Assembly: GCF_932526225.1 (NCBI RefSeq)
Contig: NC_064044.1
Coordinates: 8,918,801-8,978,800, forward strand
DNA: 60,000 bases
Origin: Nematostella vectensis
Taxonomy: Eukaryota; Cnidaria; Anthozoa; Actiniaria; Edwardsiidae
Reading direction: 5' to 3'
The position numbers and the translations under genes are program-made. The notes beneath the pieces are model-generated. The model had not been told where the DNA came from, did not search any database, and saw only the letters and a list, made by a program, of their open reading frames with translations. This document shows, piece after piece, positions 31,764-43,400 of this stretch; position 1 is the stretch's first letter; each line of letters starts with the position of its first letter.

Positions 31764-32242
31764 GGGGTAGCGATGGGTAACAAGACATTTGGAAAGTCTC
31801 GCCAAATTTTCTCTTTTTTTTTTTCAAAATTTCAGGGGTCTCGTAGTCTCGTTTCTTTTATACCACGGTCTCGGAGTCTCCGGTTTTCAAACCGCGATCT
31901 CAGGATCCCCAATATTTGTTAAACGCGCGATATTTTTATATTTGTGACTACGCCCGTAGGTTTGAGTCTTGAGCCTTAATAGCTACAGTAGGAAGATTGT
32001 ATGGTGTAATCAGAAACTGCTTATATCTTTCCATAACCAGATAAACGATTCTCTAAATGAACAATTTCATAATCTAGTCTCGCCTTCGCAGTTTTATCGG
32101 AAAGCAAGGGCTCGGATTCTGAAATTTTATAAAAGTTTCGGGCTCGGATTCTTAAATTAGACAAAGGTCTCGGGCTCGGATTCTGAAACGCGGGTCTCGG
32201 TGCCGCGGCAAGTCTCGGATTTACCCACCGTTACCCCTCTAA
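31764..32242. mobile_element. MITE-like element with GGGTAACGGTGGGTAA ends
   Basis: GGGGTAGCGATGGGTAAC and CAAGTCTCGG pieces at the left are complementary to the right end ACCCACCGTTACCCC with CCGAGACTT. The inside is full of short CTCGG-type motifs. Specific to RNA unit 3. Confidence 0.6.
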
Positions 32243-33139
32243 CAAAATGCTCTTAGTCTCGTGTTGGTATATTTTGTAGGCCTCTATTTTGAACACACTC
32301 ATGTATACAACTATTTCAATGAACGTTGTCGGTGCAAATAGCGAATCGCAAATGGTAGCGGATTGTAGGTATAATTACCCCTAAAAGTAAAAAAGTAAGT
32401 AAACTAATCGCACGAGTTATTCCCATTTTCCTGCTTTTAGTAAAATATAAGGAGTCCCTTGGTATTTTTTTGATGATAGGACTGCCATTTGCCAATTGCC
32501 ATTTGCGCTGACAACGTATTTTGAGATAGGTGTATGTATATTACTCCAGCAACAAATGCAACAAATGGTGACGGTAATTATCCTCATCTATTAAGCGTAG
32601 CAATAAAAAACACAGGATAATTAATACATCAACGCAATATTACATCGTGTGGTGCAACAAAACAATATCAAAACTTTGCTCTCAATTATTATCGGGAATA
32701 ATAAGCCAGACTTCCAGATTTTGTATTTCCACGTATCATTGCCACCTGAATTATACTATACTTATAATTATTGTCTTAATGTAGTTTTCGTAAAATGTTA
32801 AGATTGAGAGTATTTTCATGCGATGATGAATTATTAATCACAAGAACGCTATTTTTATGATTTCAAGGTTACATGCGCAGAATAAAAGTTGGCTAAAAAA
32901 TTTTGGGCTCCGCTATAATGATTGCCGAATTTGATAACTTATTGATGTTGTAACTTTGGAAAGTGATAAATCATATAAAAAAAACTGTCGAACACGAACA
33001 TTTTTTTCCAGTGTATTTTCGACATTACTTTTACGTCACTTCTGACTGCGCATGGCATTTTCGCACCTCGGCATACCCACATGGGAAGCGTTAGGCCCTT
33101 AGCCTAGTGTATATATATTTTCACGTTCTATGTATGTAA

Positions 33140-33198
33140 GGTCCGGACGGTTGAGGGTTATCCAATTGAAACTTTACCCCTCTTCCAATCACTTGACC
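33140..33198 (+). ncRNA. Y RNA / stem-bulge RNA-like gene, class B copy 4 (59 nt)
   Basis: Body identical in class to 28081, with CCCACATG at 33076, TATATATA at about 33110 and T5 at 33199-33203. It lies in the 32304-34840 segment copied from 27240-29770 or the reverse. Confidence 0.85.
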
Positions 33199-33872
33199 TT
33201 TTTGATGAAATAATATATTATTATTCACAATTTGCAAGTAAATTTTTATAGCTCAATTGGAAAAATATACTGTTATTTAATTTCTGCAAATAGTTTTTAC
33301 CGGTTGTATTCAAATCAACCCAGAGAGCTGAATAAAGACTTCTTGTCATAAGATTGCAACTAACAATATTTCTTAACATGAATTGACATTTCAAAGGCAT
33401 ACTAAATTTAGTAAAGTTTTGTTTATTATATTTTTTGAAAACTACGAAAAATACATTTCGCATAACCCTTTCAATTATAATATTATAATTGCTCAAAATT
33501 GAGACTATAAGCAGGGGATGACAGAGATAATTACACAACTGTCTTACGAAATTCATTTCAAAGTCTATTTTATGTTGCAAATTTTTTTGGAAAGGAAGGG
33601 AAGGGTTAGAAAAAAGATGCTTTGTATGTGAATAGAAATGACAAATTACAAAAGAAGAAGGGAAATTATTATCTGTCAAATGTGAATTCAATTTTTTAGT
33701 TTGAATTTCAATAAAAAAGATTGTAATTAATTAAAAAAATATGACTCAGACTATTCAGCCTTTTATGTCACTTCTTATCGCGCATGGCATTTCCACACCT
33801 CTGCAAACCCACATGGAAACCGGGAGACCGTTCAGCTAGTGTATAAATATGTCCACGTTTCCTTGTACATAA

Positions 33873-33934
33873 GGTCCGGAAGGTTGAGGGTTATCAATAT
33901 GTCTTTGAATCCCCCCTCATCCAATCACTTGACC
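33873..33934 (+). ncRNA. Y RNA / stem-bulge RNA-like gene, class C copy 3 (62 nt)
   Basis: Same body as the 28812 gene. CCCACATG at 33808, TATAAATA at 33842, T6 at 33935-33940. An intact copy of the class C gene. Confidence 0.85.
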
Positions 33935-34849
33935 TTTTTTGCAGGGGTAAAAGGATTGTAAAGCGGCACAAGATATTTTTTTATGAGCTTATTCATGGTT
34001 GTTCTGCATTTTATTTAGCTAATTTATTGCTTGCATTAATGTTAGCAGTCTAGTCCGAGTGATTTAAATTTCAAGTAAAAAAAAAATAGGAGAAAAGCTT
34101 AGTGAGAATAATATATATTTTAAACATTGATTTTTAAAAAATTGGAATAATATTTTTTGGAAGTGATTAAAGCGTTAGTTAAAACCTCAAATTATGTATG
34201 CCTACAGTTTTTATCGAATCAGTTTTTATCAGCAATATGGACCGAAAGTGAATTTGAATTGAGGCAACATCGATTTCAATGGAAAAGAATTATTTCTTGT
34301 GAGTTAAATTATGCGAGTTTATTGCCATATCTGTTTTTATCCCTTCTTTAACCTGCCGGTTCGTTGCGATTTGTGGTAAACAAACTCAAACGATTGGCGT
34401 GACCGGAACACGTCATTGTCACGATACGATAGCGTGACGTGTGGTGCAATAGCAAGACACTTCCGGTTTCGAGTTTGTTACAATTCTGAGTAAACTGCCA
34501 ATAGACTCGATAAATATAACAGGAAGTAAAAGCAGCAATTATAGAGGATAGGGAGAAAAAGTCACTTCCAAACACGATTTCATGTTAAATAGACAGAACA
34601 AGTTGATTCTCTTGTTGTCAGTTTTTAAGATACACCGAATGATACTGGTAGAAACTGTAGTGTGGAAACCCATTCGCACGATACAAATTATATTTATCTA
34701 TGAAATTCTACATTTATTTATCAATGATAGCCGCGAAGAAGTTTTCACAAAGTACAAGAGTACCAAAGCTACTGTTATATTTTTATTACAACACAAAATT
34801 AAATTTAACGGGCAATTTGCAAACCCTAGTTCTAAGACCTAATAATAAC

Positions 34850-35640
34850 GAGGGCAATTGATCCGAAGTGACCAAATGTTTTGCATTTACAACATATTGG
34901 CGTTTTTCTCACTAATAAGTAATATCTTCAAGTACCTTTCTTTCGTAGAACCTTTACTCTTCGTCGTTTACGCATATAGCGTTAAATTATTTAAAGCGAA
35001 TTCAAACAGACCAGACGCAACTGGCCTATTGAACTCGTTGTATTTGTTCAAAATGTTGTCTACAACTTATGCTAAACAGAAATACGCTCGCTTCGTATTC
35101 AATTTAAATCAGCTACCTTGCTTAAAATTTGTTTTTTTTTAACTGGCTATCACTTCTAAAGAATAGAGGAGAACAGTGTACAAGATAAGAATACCTTACG
35201 TTAGTTCTGCTCGAAAAAACCTCAACAGATTTAGAAAGAGCAAGATTCATACAAACCATTAATAGATACAAACCAATATGAAAATATATGTCTAAAATAC
35301 CATATCAGCTCGCATCTGCTAACAAAGCATTATCTTGTCTACAGTATTTCATTAGCAGTTTGCATGGCTTTCGCGTCTCTGACTTTCGAAAGAACGGATG
35401 ACGTGAAAAAGCAAAAACGCGACCATCAAACATGAAAATAAAGTTTTGCTTCCAGGGTTACCTCCCTCCTGTGAACTGTTGTGAATGAATAATATTATTT
35501 AGTTTTCATACGTCCCAACCACTCCCTTGCGATTCGAAATTAATGACACAAAATTAACAAAATAACAACCGATTAATCTGAAACAGCTGTTTGGATTATT
35601 TTCAAATTTAAAATTTTAAAAGTTAAAAGTTCAAATCTTA
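34850..35640. other. spacer between RNA unit 3 and the class D gene
   Basis: AT-rich unique sequence. A 94-codon plus-strand ORF at 34858-35142 has no recognised features. Nothing else is supported. Confidence 0.4.
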
Positions 35641-35791
35641 AAATTTAAAAGTTCAAAGGAAAAAGTCCAAGGAACGCTGACGTCATAGCGCCGCGCATGC
35701 TCACAAGAGCATGTGTTCTGCGTCCCACATGCAAAAGATTTACTTAGAAAGAAGGTTATAAATATATCTATGATCTAGAGTGGTTGTGGAT

Positions 35792-35842
35792 GGTCCGGAC
35801 GTAGAGGGTTATCACTCAATTCACCCCTCGCCTCACTTGACC
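35792..35842 (+). ncRNA. Y RNA / stem-bulge RNA-like gene, class D (51 nt)
   Basis: A singleton and the most diverged member: GGTCCGGACGTAGAGGGTTA at the 5' end and CCCCTCGCCTCACTTGACC at the 3' end. Both arms of the middle helix are shorter together, so the fold is kept. The promoter has GACGTCA near 35679, GCGCATGC, CCCACATG at 35724 and TATAAATAT from 35757. A T4 lies at 35848-35851. The flanks are unrelated to the other units, so it is an old member, and the retained boxes and stem are good evidence of function. Confidence 0.82.
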
Positions 35843-35851
35843 ATCCCTTTT

Positions 35852-37324
35852 ACTACTTTATTTTATGTAACTTTTTTAAATTTTTGTTTGTTAACCCTTT
35901 CACTCCTGGGTACTTTTGAGCAACATTGTAAGAAAAACAGACTGAAAACAGAAACCTCCCCCCCTATTTCAAGTCCAACACTACCAGTTAAGCTAAGCTA
36001 CCGCTGACCCAAGACGGTATGCCTTGAAGTTTCCAACAATGCACTGCGGTGCCTTTTCTTCCTAGCGACGGCACTGCTACAGCCTGTTGCTTACAACAGT
36101 TTTGCTTGTAATTTGCTTAAAAATTACAGCTTTTTCACATCTGGAGAGTGCCTTAGGACATCATGAAGTATTTTTGGGCATAATTAATGCTGCGCTTATG
36201 GATGTTTGCACGCTGAAGTTGATTCAATGGGATAATTCCTTGTCTGGGCTTCACCAAGTGAGAAAGGAATTTTCTGGTGAATGGCCTCATACTCTCCAAT
36301 GTGGGCCATCTTTGCTACCCAACCTTATTCAAAAATTGTTTTCAGGCTTATTCTGGGTTCCTTGGACCTGGAAATGTTTTGTTTGGCTTCGGGGCAAAGA
36401 GACTTATAAAAAAAACTGTTATGATTCTGGGGGAGGAGATTGCCCGCCTGTCTGTCAAGGTGTTTCCAAGACTCCCATGATGCAGTGCAGGCATGCAAAA
36501 TAGGCTAAACATGGTGACTCGCTTCTAATGGAGGTTCTAGCATTGATTATTGTGACTGATTGCTGTAAAATGGGACCTGACGGAGCCTAATAAAGGTATA
36601 GATATTGGTGACTTGATCTGTGTTTGCATGTCTCTATTTGTAGTTTGGAATTTTGTGTCTTTTTTGGTAAGAAATGTTTCTAAGTGTAAGCATTTGTTTA
36701 CGAATTGGTCAGAAATTAAGGTTGTTATTTTGACAAAAGAGTCAATTCTATTACATTGCTTGGATGCGCTTTTGAAGGTCGTCTACGCCTTGGATGAATC
36801 TATGAGTATCCGGGTCTGGTGATGTTTAGTTTGCATTTTTGACGTTTTGGAGTTGGGCCTATATTTTACAGGCGTCTCAGGGCGTTATGGCAATGAAAGA
36901 CTTAAAGCAGTTCTCAATATTCCACCTTGATTTCTCCAAAAAATTATTACAGAAAAATATATATCTATGTGGTAAGCCCCTGATCAAATTCCACTAAAAC
37001 AAATGATTATTAGGTGTTCATTTTAAACGATGGAAAGAGAGAAAGGACTGGGTCTCTTTGTAGCTTTTGCAGCAGATATCGATAAATTTTGAAGTTCTCT
37101 GAAGACCATATTTGCCACGAGGCATCCGGAGAACACGTAACTCTCGATTACATACTCGCAAATGCAATCCAAATAATATGACAAGCTTTCATATCACGTA
37201 AAAAATGTTTTAGCGCGTGAGTGATTTTTTTTGGAGTCGACACATACAGTAAAGCTACAGTCAATATAAAATGATGATAGAATGTCGATTATTACGTAAA
37301 AGAAAAAGAAAGAAATTCTCCTAC
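35852..37324. other. region between RNA cluster and unc-45 exons
   Basis: Expected to hold the last unc-45 exon(s) on the minus strand, but none could be identified with confidence. A 138-codon plus-strand ORF (36087-36503) shows no domain. An AATAAAGG stretch follows near 36590. Confidence 0.35.
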
Positions 37325-37440
37325 CCGGAACTAAGCGGTAAGAGAAAATTAGTTACCAGAAGCTGTTAAGAATACCGAATTCGGGAGGGGTTGGGGTTGG
37401 GGTTGGGGGTGGCTTGTTGCCTGGGGCATGGGATCAGTAC

Positions 37441-40400
37441 CTTTGTTGCGATGTCCTTGTTTGCAGCCATCATATTGGCGACAACATGAGCTCCGCGATG
37501 TTTGATTTCGTTCTTGTTGGAGAGAAGCATTTCCTTCATAATGTCTAGCCAACACCCCACCTACAAATGCACGGTAATAAGGAATACACTTTAAACAGAC
37601 GGCAATACACTTAAAATAAATAGTAATTCCCTTTAAATAGACGTAAATACACTTTAAATGGACGGCAATACAATTCAAATAGATAGCAATACAAAAAGAC
37701 GACAAATACACTTTAAATAGACGGTAATACACTTTAAAAAGACGACAATACACTATAAATAGGCGAATACACTCAAATTAGACTACAATACACTTTAAAT
37801 AGACGGCAATACAATTCAACTAGACCACAATTATTTAAATCAACTAAATAGTAAAATAGATGACAAATAGATTAGAATACACATTAAATAGATGATAATA
37901 AGACGGACGGACGGACACGAATCCACCAACAGACCGGCGGTAAGACAGACAATGAATCAGACAGACAGACTGACAATACATCAAGTCAGACAGACCTTGG
38001 CGACTTGGTTGCAAACGATCTCACTTGCCGTCAACATGGCTAGTCCTCCAGATGCAGCTCTAGAGGAAAAAGTCACATTTAAAGAAGGCAAATCATGCCG
38101 CAATTATAAGCTCAGTTCCCGCACAATACAGACTAACTAAAAAGTCCATTTCCATCGGACAATACGAGCAAATCACTAAGAAACGCTCAATAAAAAAACA
38201 TTAATCAAGTATCAGAATACACTCGAAGAATGCAAATGAACCGCTGTAATTTCAATTGTACACATAACAAAGTAGCAGTTGATGGACATTCTTTAAGCTC
38301 CACTGTGAAATAGAGACAATTTTAATGATAAAGGGTAACATTAACCGTAACCCTTAACAATAGCTACAGAACGTCCCATCCCCCAACTGTTACCTTGTAG
38401 ACACCAGTCCTTTTCGCCCGGGTAGAAACCTGACACGCCCTGCCGTTGAGTCGACTATCCCCCACCCCACCCTCCTAATCTTACCTTTGTAGACCGAAGT
38501 CCTCCTCGCCCGAGTAGACAGTGAGTAGCTTTACGCGCTCAGTCGGTGAATCGACTTTTTCATACAGCTTGAAGACCTGCACAGAATTTAAAGCGAGGCT
38601 CGGGTTAGATTGGCAGTGTACCTGGCTTTCTACATTGGGCATTGTACCGCACTGCGTGAACCTGTATTGGTGAGGTGCAAGGACTAACGCTTGGAAGACT
38701 GGGCGTTTAGGACTGTAACTAACTTGTCTTCATGAACAAAGGTTACCGTAAAATAACTGACGCAGTCTGTATCTATATACTGGTGAGTGGTGAAGTCAGT
38801 CTCTGTAAGCGCTGAGACTATGGCATAAGCGCTATTCAAAAACATGTTACGAGCATTGCAGTTCTCTATCTTTCCTTTTTCCAACTCCACTCCTACCTCT
38901 TCACACAGTATCATGTTACACATGCATTCCGTAGAGGCTCGCTTCAAATCTTCATCTTGATCAAACATCAGCATCTCAATGTCTGGAATTCCCTTCTCTT
39001 TAACAATCCGCTTACTGCAAACACAAGAACACTTATCATACAGTAGCACCTAAATAAAGCAACCACATCCCTATTTCCCATTAATCATAAGTGGTGAAAA
39101 CACCCCCATAAAGTGACACATCCCTATATGGCATAAAATATATGGCATAAAAACACTTCAAATAAGTGACCCTATCCCTATTCGTCATAAGAGATATAAC
39201 GTAAAAACATCTCTTAAAGCGACTAAATCCTTATCCTCACCATAAAGACAGGTGTTATGAAAATTTGATTTCTGCGACAGTGTTAACCTCGTGGTAAGAC
39301 CTTTAGAGGGGGTAGGGGGATCCATTAGTACAAGTGGTTCAACTTACATCATAGCAAAATATTTAGATAATACTAAAGAATATGGCGTTTAGGAAAAATA
39401 TCAGAGAATTAAAAAATGTAGGGCCAGAAAAAAATACAATATTATAAGAGAGCATATGGATACAAACTACATGAAATAAATAATCGCCATCCAGATTTAG
39501 GAAGATACACTTTCATAAGATTTGAGAGTTCGAATCCAAGCTACCAGCAAACAACGGACCATGACATAGCATAGCATATTTCATCTGTATTGTAGTAAGC
39601 TGCAAGTTTGTGGACCCTTACCGTACGTCGTCGTTCAGCTGTGCGAGGTTCGTCAATGCCATAAGAGCTTCGTACTGCAACAAACCCTAGAAAAAAAAAA
39701 CGACATATTGAATGTGACGGAATCTCCTAAAAGTGATTAGTCGACGACTTATCAATACGTATAAAATGGAAGGGGGGATTTAAAGAGAGGCGACCAGAAA
39801 CACCCTTTGTTTAACAATATTTCAAGGCCATAAAAATACCAAGAATACAGAATGGACCTGAAACGTTAAGTGTTGTTTTCGGTTGAAAGCGGGTATTCGT
39901 ACCAAAGCACCTGGGGTGGGTGGGACGGGGGTGGGGGGGTGTTAGGTGGATAGATAATCTGGAAGGGAGGAAAATGTGGAACATATATGATGGCGTGGAA
40001 TGGCAAGAATGGGGATGACAAAAACAAATATATAGAGTTACAAAATGGAAAGGTGGGATATTTCTTAGAGCTCTTCGAAATGTAAAGCAACCTTACGTGT
40101 ATTCTAGCACAAGGTTTATCATCAGGAGGTAAGACCAGGTACTAGTCAAATGCGAAGGGGAGGAATAAGTGTTGTTCATGGAATGCATTTAACATCTCTT
40201 TTGCAAAAATATATTATTTTTACTTCAAAGATATTATATTCACTTCAAAATTTGCGCGTGTTTCCTTACCGGCCGATCCAGGTACCTAGAGGGAACACTA
40301 ATGACTAATGACTAAATTTCTCGCCATGTTGGACGAGCAAGTTATATATTATACAATCTCCAAGTAATAATAATCACCAACTCGTGTTACAGCCCCATAC

Positions 40401-43400
40401 CCAGGGTTTTTCTTGCGAAATCCGAAAAAGTGCCCCTAATTTTTCCGAGGGGGGGTGGGGTGGGGGGGGGGTGGGGGGGGGGTTCTCTGATGGAAATCTG
40501 ACCACCCCCGAAAAAAGTATTTTTCATTCCTTTGCAGTATCTCCACGGGACGTTTATTGTCGGATTTGGCTACATACAGAGTAACTAATACAGAGTGATC
40601 TAGCTTATACTTTATAGTTGTCTACAAATAGCACGTTTACTTTTGAGCCGAAAGTGGACCTCGGCCGTTGTAGGGGGGGGGGGGGGTGCGTTAGCACCCC
40701 CTGCACCTCCCTGGGTACGGGCCTATTGTTGTCATTAGGGTTGCTAGTATAGGAATTAATCTTTAGATGTCTGAATAACAAATGTGAGCGGAGATACATG
40801 CCCTCTTTGACGGATGCAACATCTTCACCAATGGCCGGATCAGACCGAAACTCTATTGAGCAAACACAGCGAAAAAAAAGTTAAATATTAATACTTTTGC
40901 TATGGCATTTGAATGGATTATGGTCGAGAAGAACGAATAAATGCTTCACTACCAGAGACTAAAGTCCGGCGCACATGGTGAGGAAAATTTCATGCGTGCA
41001 ATTTGTTTACTGCCTCGCGCACAGGTAGCCCAAGATTTTGGTAAGAGTTCAAATCGTGAATCTTGAATCTTGAAAAGGCGCTTTAATACGGCCAGAGAAC
41101 ACGCAAAAAGTAAACATAAACACTATACCACACACGTCTTTCCAACAAGTTGTTTTTTTATTTTTCACTAATTTTGTTTTTCGCCCTTTATGTTTACCGT
41201 AAATATCATTAGCGACAAATAAAGAGCTTGGGCTACCTGTGCCTCGCGAGGCCAAAGGCCCACAGGATGCGGACGTCAATCAAACGAAATTACGTCTCAC
41301 AAGCATCTGAGGCAAAATTCTCACCAGCTTGTACTGTGAGTTTTTGGCCTCGCGATGCAGTGAGGGTATGCGCCGGGCTTGAGAGACCAAAGCGTCATTC
41401 TATTCGCCTCCTACGAGTAGTATCTAGCAGGCATGAGATCATGTGACGATGTACAGTTATGTGGGGTTGTAAGAATGCGTATACAACTTATGATAATGAG
41501 TAGCAAACGTTCCTGTACTTTTTGAGGGAAAAGAAACCCAGAGGAAGGAAGGAAACCTGCAAGAAGTTCGATGAGTGAGATCTTGAAAAAATGGGGCGAG
41601 CACAGAAGTCAAAATCTCGCTCATCGAATTTCTCATTGGTTTTCTATATTCCTCTGAGATTCATTTCCCTCAAAACATACGTTAACGCTACGCAGGCTAT
41701 GGCAGATAATGACATGAACGCTACGGGCTGATTTTGCTCATATTTCGTCACTATTTTGGCTTCCTCTTAAATATGAAACAATCTAAAGGCAATGCTTTTG
41801 CAATCCGTACCTTGTGTCCCGGGAAGGCAATCTCAGGGTTCATGGTTATCGCGATCTTAGCAAGAGCTTGAACCGCCTTATCCTTGCCCACCTCTGTGTT
41901 GTTATCAGCGAGACTCAGCAACGCCTGGAATACGAGAAAACTTTTCAATCACTACGTGGTTGTATAACCGCGGATGGTAGTATACCACCCACTTCTGTGT
42001 TGTTATCAGCGAGACTCAGCAACGCCTGGAAAGCGAGAAAACTTTTCAACACTACGTGGTTGTATAATCGCGGATGGTAGTATACCACCCACTTCTGTGT
42101 TGTTATCAGCGAGACTCAGCAACGCCTGGAAAGCGAGAAAACTTTTCAATCACTACGTGGTTGTATAACCGCGGATGGTAGTATACCACCCACTTCTGTG
42201 TTGTTATCAGCGAGACTCAGCAACGCCTGGAATACGAGAAAACTTTCCAATCACTACGTGGTTGTATAATCGCGGATGGTAGTATACCACCCACTTCTGT
42301 GTTGTTATCAGCGAGACTCAGCAACGCCTGGAATACGAGAAAACTTTCCAATCACTACGTGGTTGTATAATCGCGGATGGTAGTATAAGAAGGGACAAGA
42401 CGAAGGGAAACAGAAAAAGACGAAGTGGGGTCTCTGGTAAGGAAGGAGATAGAAGGGTGAGGATGACGTGGAAGGGGAGAAGGGGGGTAAGACAAAAGTA
42501 GGTAAAGAATGAATTAGTTCCAGGTTAGGTCACCTTTACTCCTCCCTGTTGTACTGTGACACCACGGTTAGCCTCGTTAGTAACGATGCCTAGGAACACC
42601 CTGCACAGAAGGAAAAAGATCATCAGATCAACGTTCTAAAAGAGGCACTATCACTACTTTGTCATTCTAGCCTTTTATTAAAATGATTTAATATTTTTAA
42701 GCTGTGACTCTTGTCATATTTTGGGGTGGTATAGTTGGTCAGTTACCTGGAATGGGTGGGTGGAAAGGGTGGGTGATGGGGTAAATACCTGGAAAGGGTG
42801 GGTGATGGGCTAGTTACCTGGAAAGGGTGGGTGGTGGGGGTAGTTACCTGGAAAAGGTGGGTGGTAGGTAGTTACCTGGAAAGGGTGGGTGATGGGGTAG
42901 ATACCTGGAAAGGGTGGGTGGTAGGTAGTTACCTGGAAATGGTGGGTGGTGGGCTAGTTACCTGAAAAGGGTGGGTGATGGGGTAGATACCTGGAAAGGG
43001 TGGGTGGTTGGCTAGTTACCTGGAAAGGGTGGGTGGTAGGTAGTTACCTGGAAAGGGTGGGTGATGGGGTAGATACCTGGAAAGGGTGGGTGGTAGGTAG
43101 TTACCTGGAAAGGGTGGGTGGTAGGTAGTAACCAGGAAAGGGTGGGTGGTAGGTAGTTACCTGGAAATGGTGGGTGGTGGGGTAGTTACCTGGGAAGGGT
43201 GGGTGGTAGGTAGATACCTGGAAAGGGTGGGTGGTAGGTAGTTACCTGGGAATGGTGGGTGGTAGGTACATACCTGGAAAGGGTAGGTGGTAGGTAGTTA
43301 CCTACTGGAAATGGTGGGTGGTAGGTAGTTACCTGGAAAGGGTGGGTAGTGGGGTAGTTACCTGGAAATGGTGGGTGGTAGGTAGTTACCTGGAAATCAT

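Larger units (their letters stand above)
29938..34850. repeat. RNA-gene repeat unit, copy 3
   Basis: The unit starts with the same GGCGGGTGGCCCTCCTGGGC sequence found at about 2165 and 25553, then carries classes A, B and C of the small RNA in the same order. It differs by an extra class B gene at 30911 and by two inserted inverted-repeat elements (31110-31436 and 31764-32242). The part 32304-34840 is almost identical to 27240-29770, so this unit was rebuilt by a later local duplication. Confidence 0.85.

Noticed and set aside
3350-35842. SINE or Y-RNA retropseudogenes
   Set aside because: Retrocopies would lack the upstream promoter and would carry poly-A tails and target duplications. Here the upstream boxes are the most conserved part outside the body.
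36087-36503. 138-codon ORF as a gene
   Set aside because: No domain, no splice support and low-complexity hydrophobic sequence; most likely chance.
37325-37362. last unc-45 exon
   Set aside because: Acceptor and phase fit, but the peptide is too short and too weakly similar to the family to accept, and the following frame stops at once.
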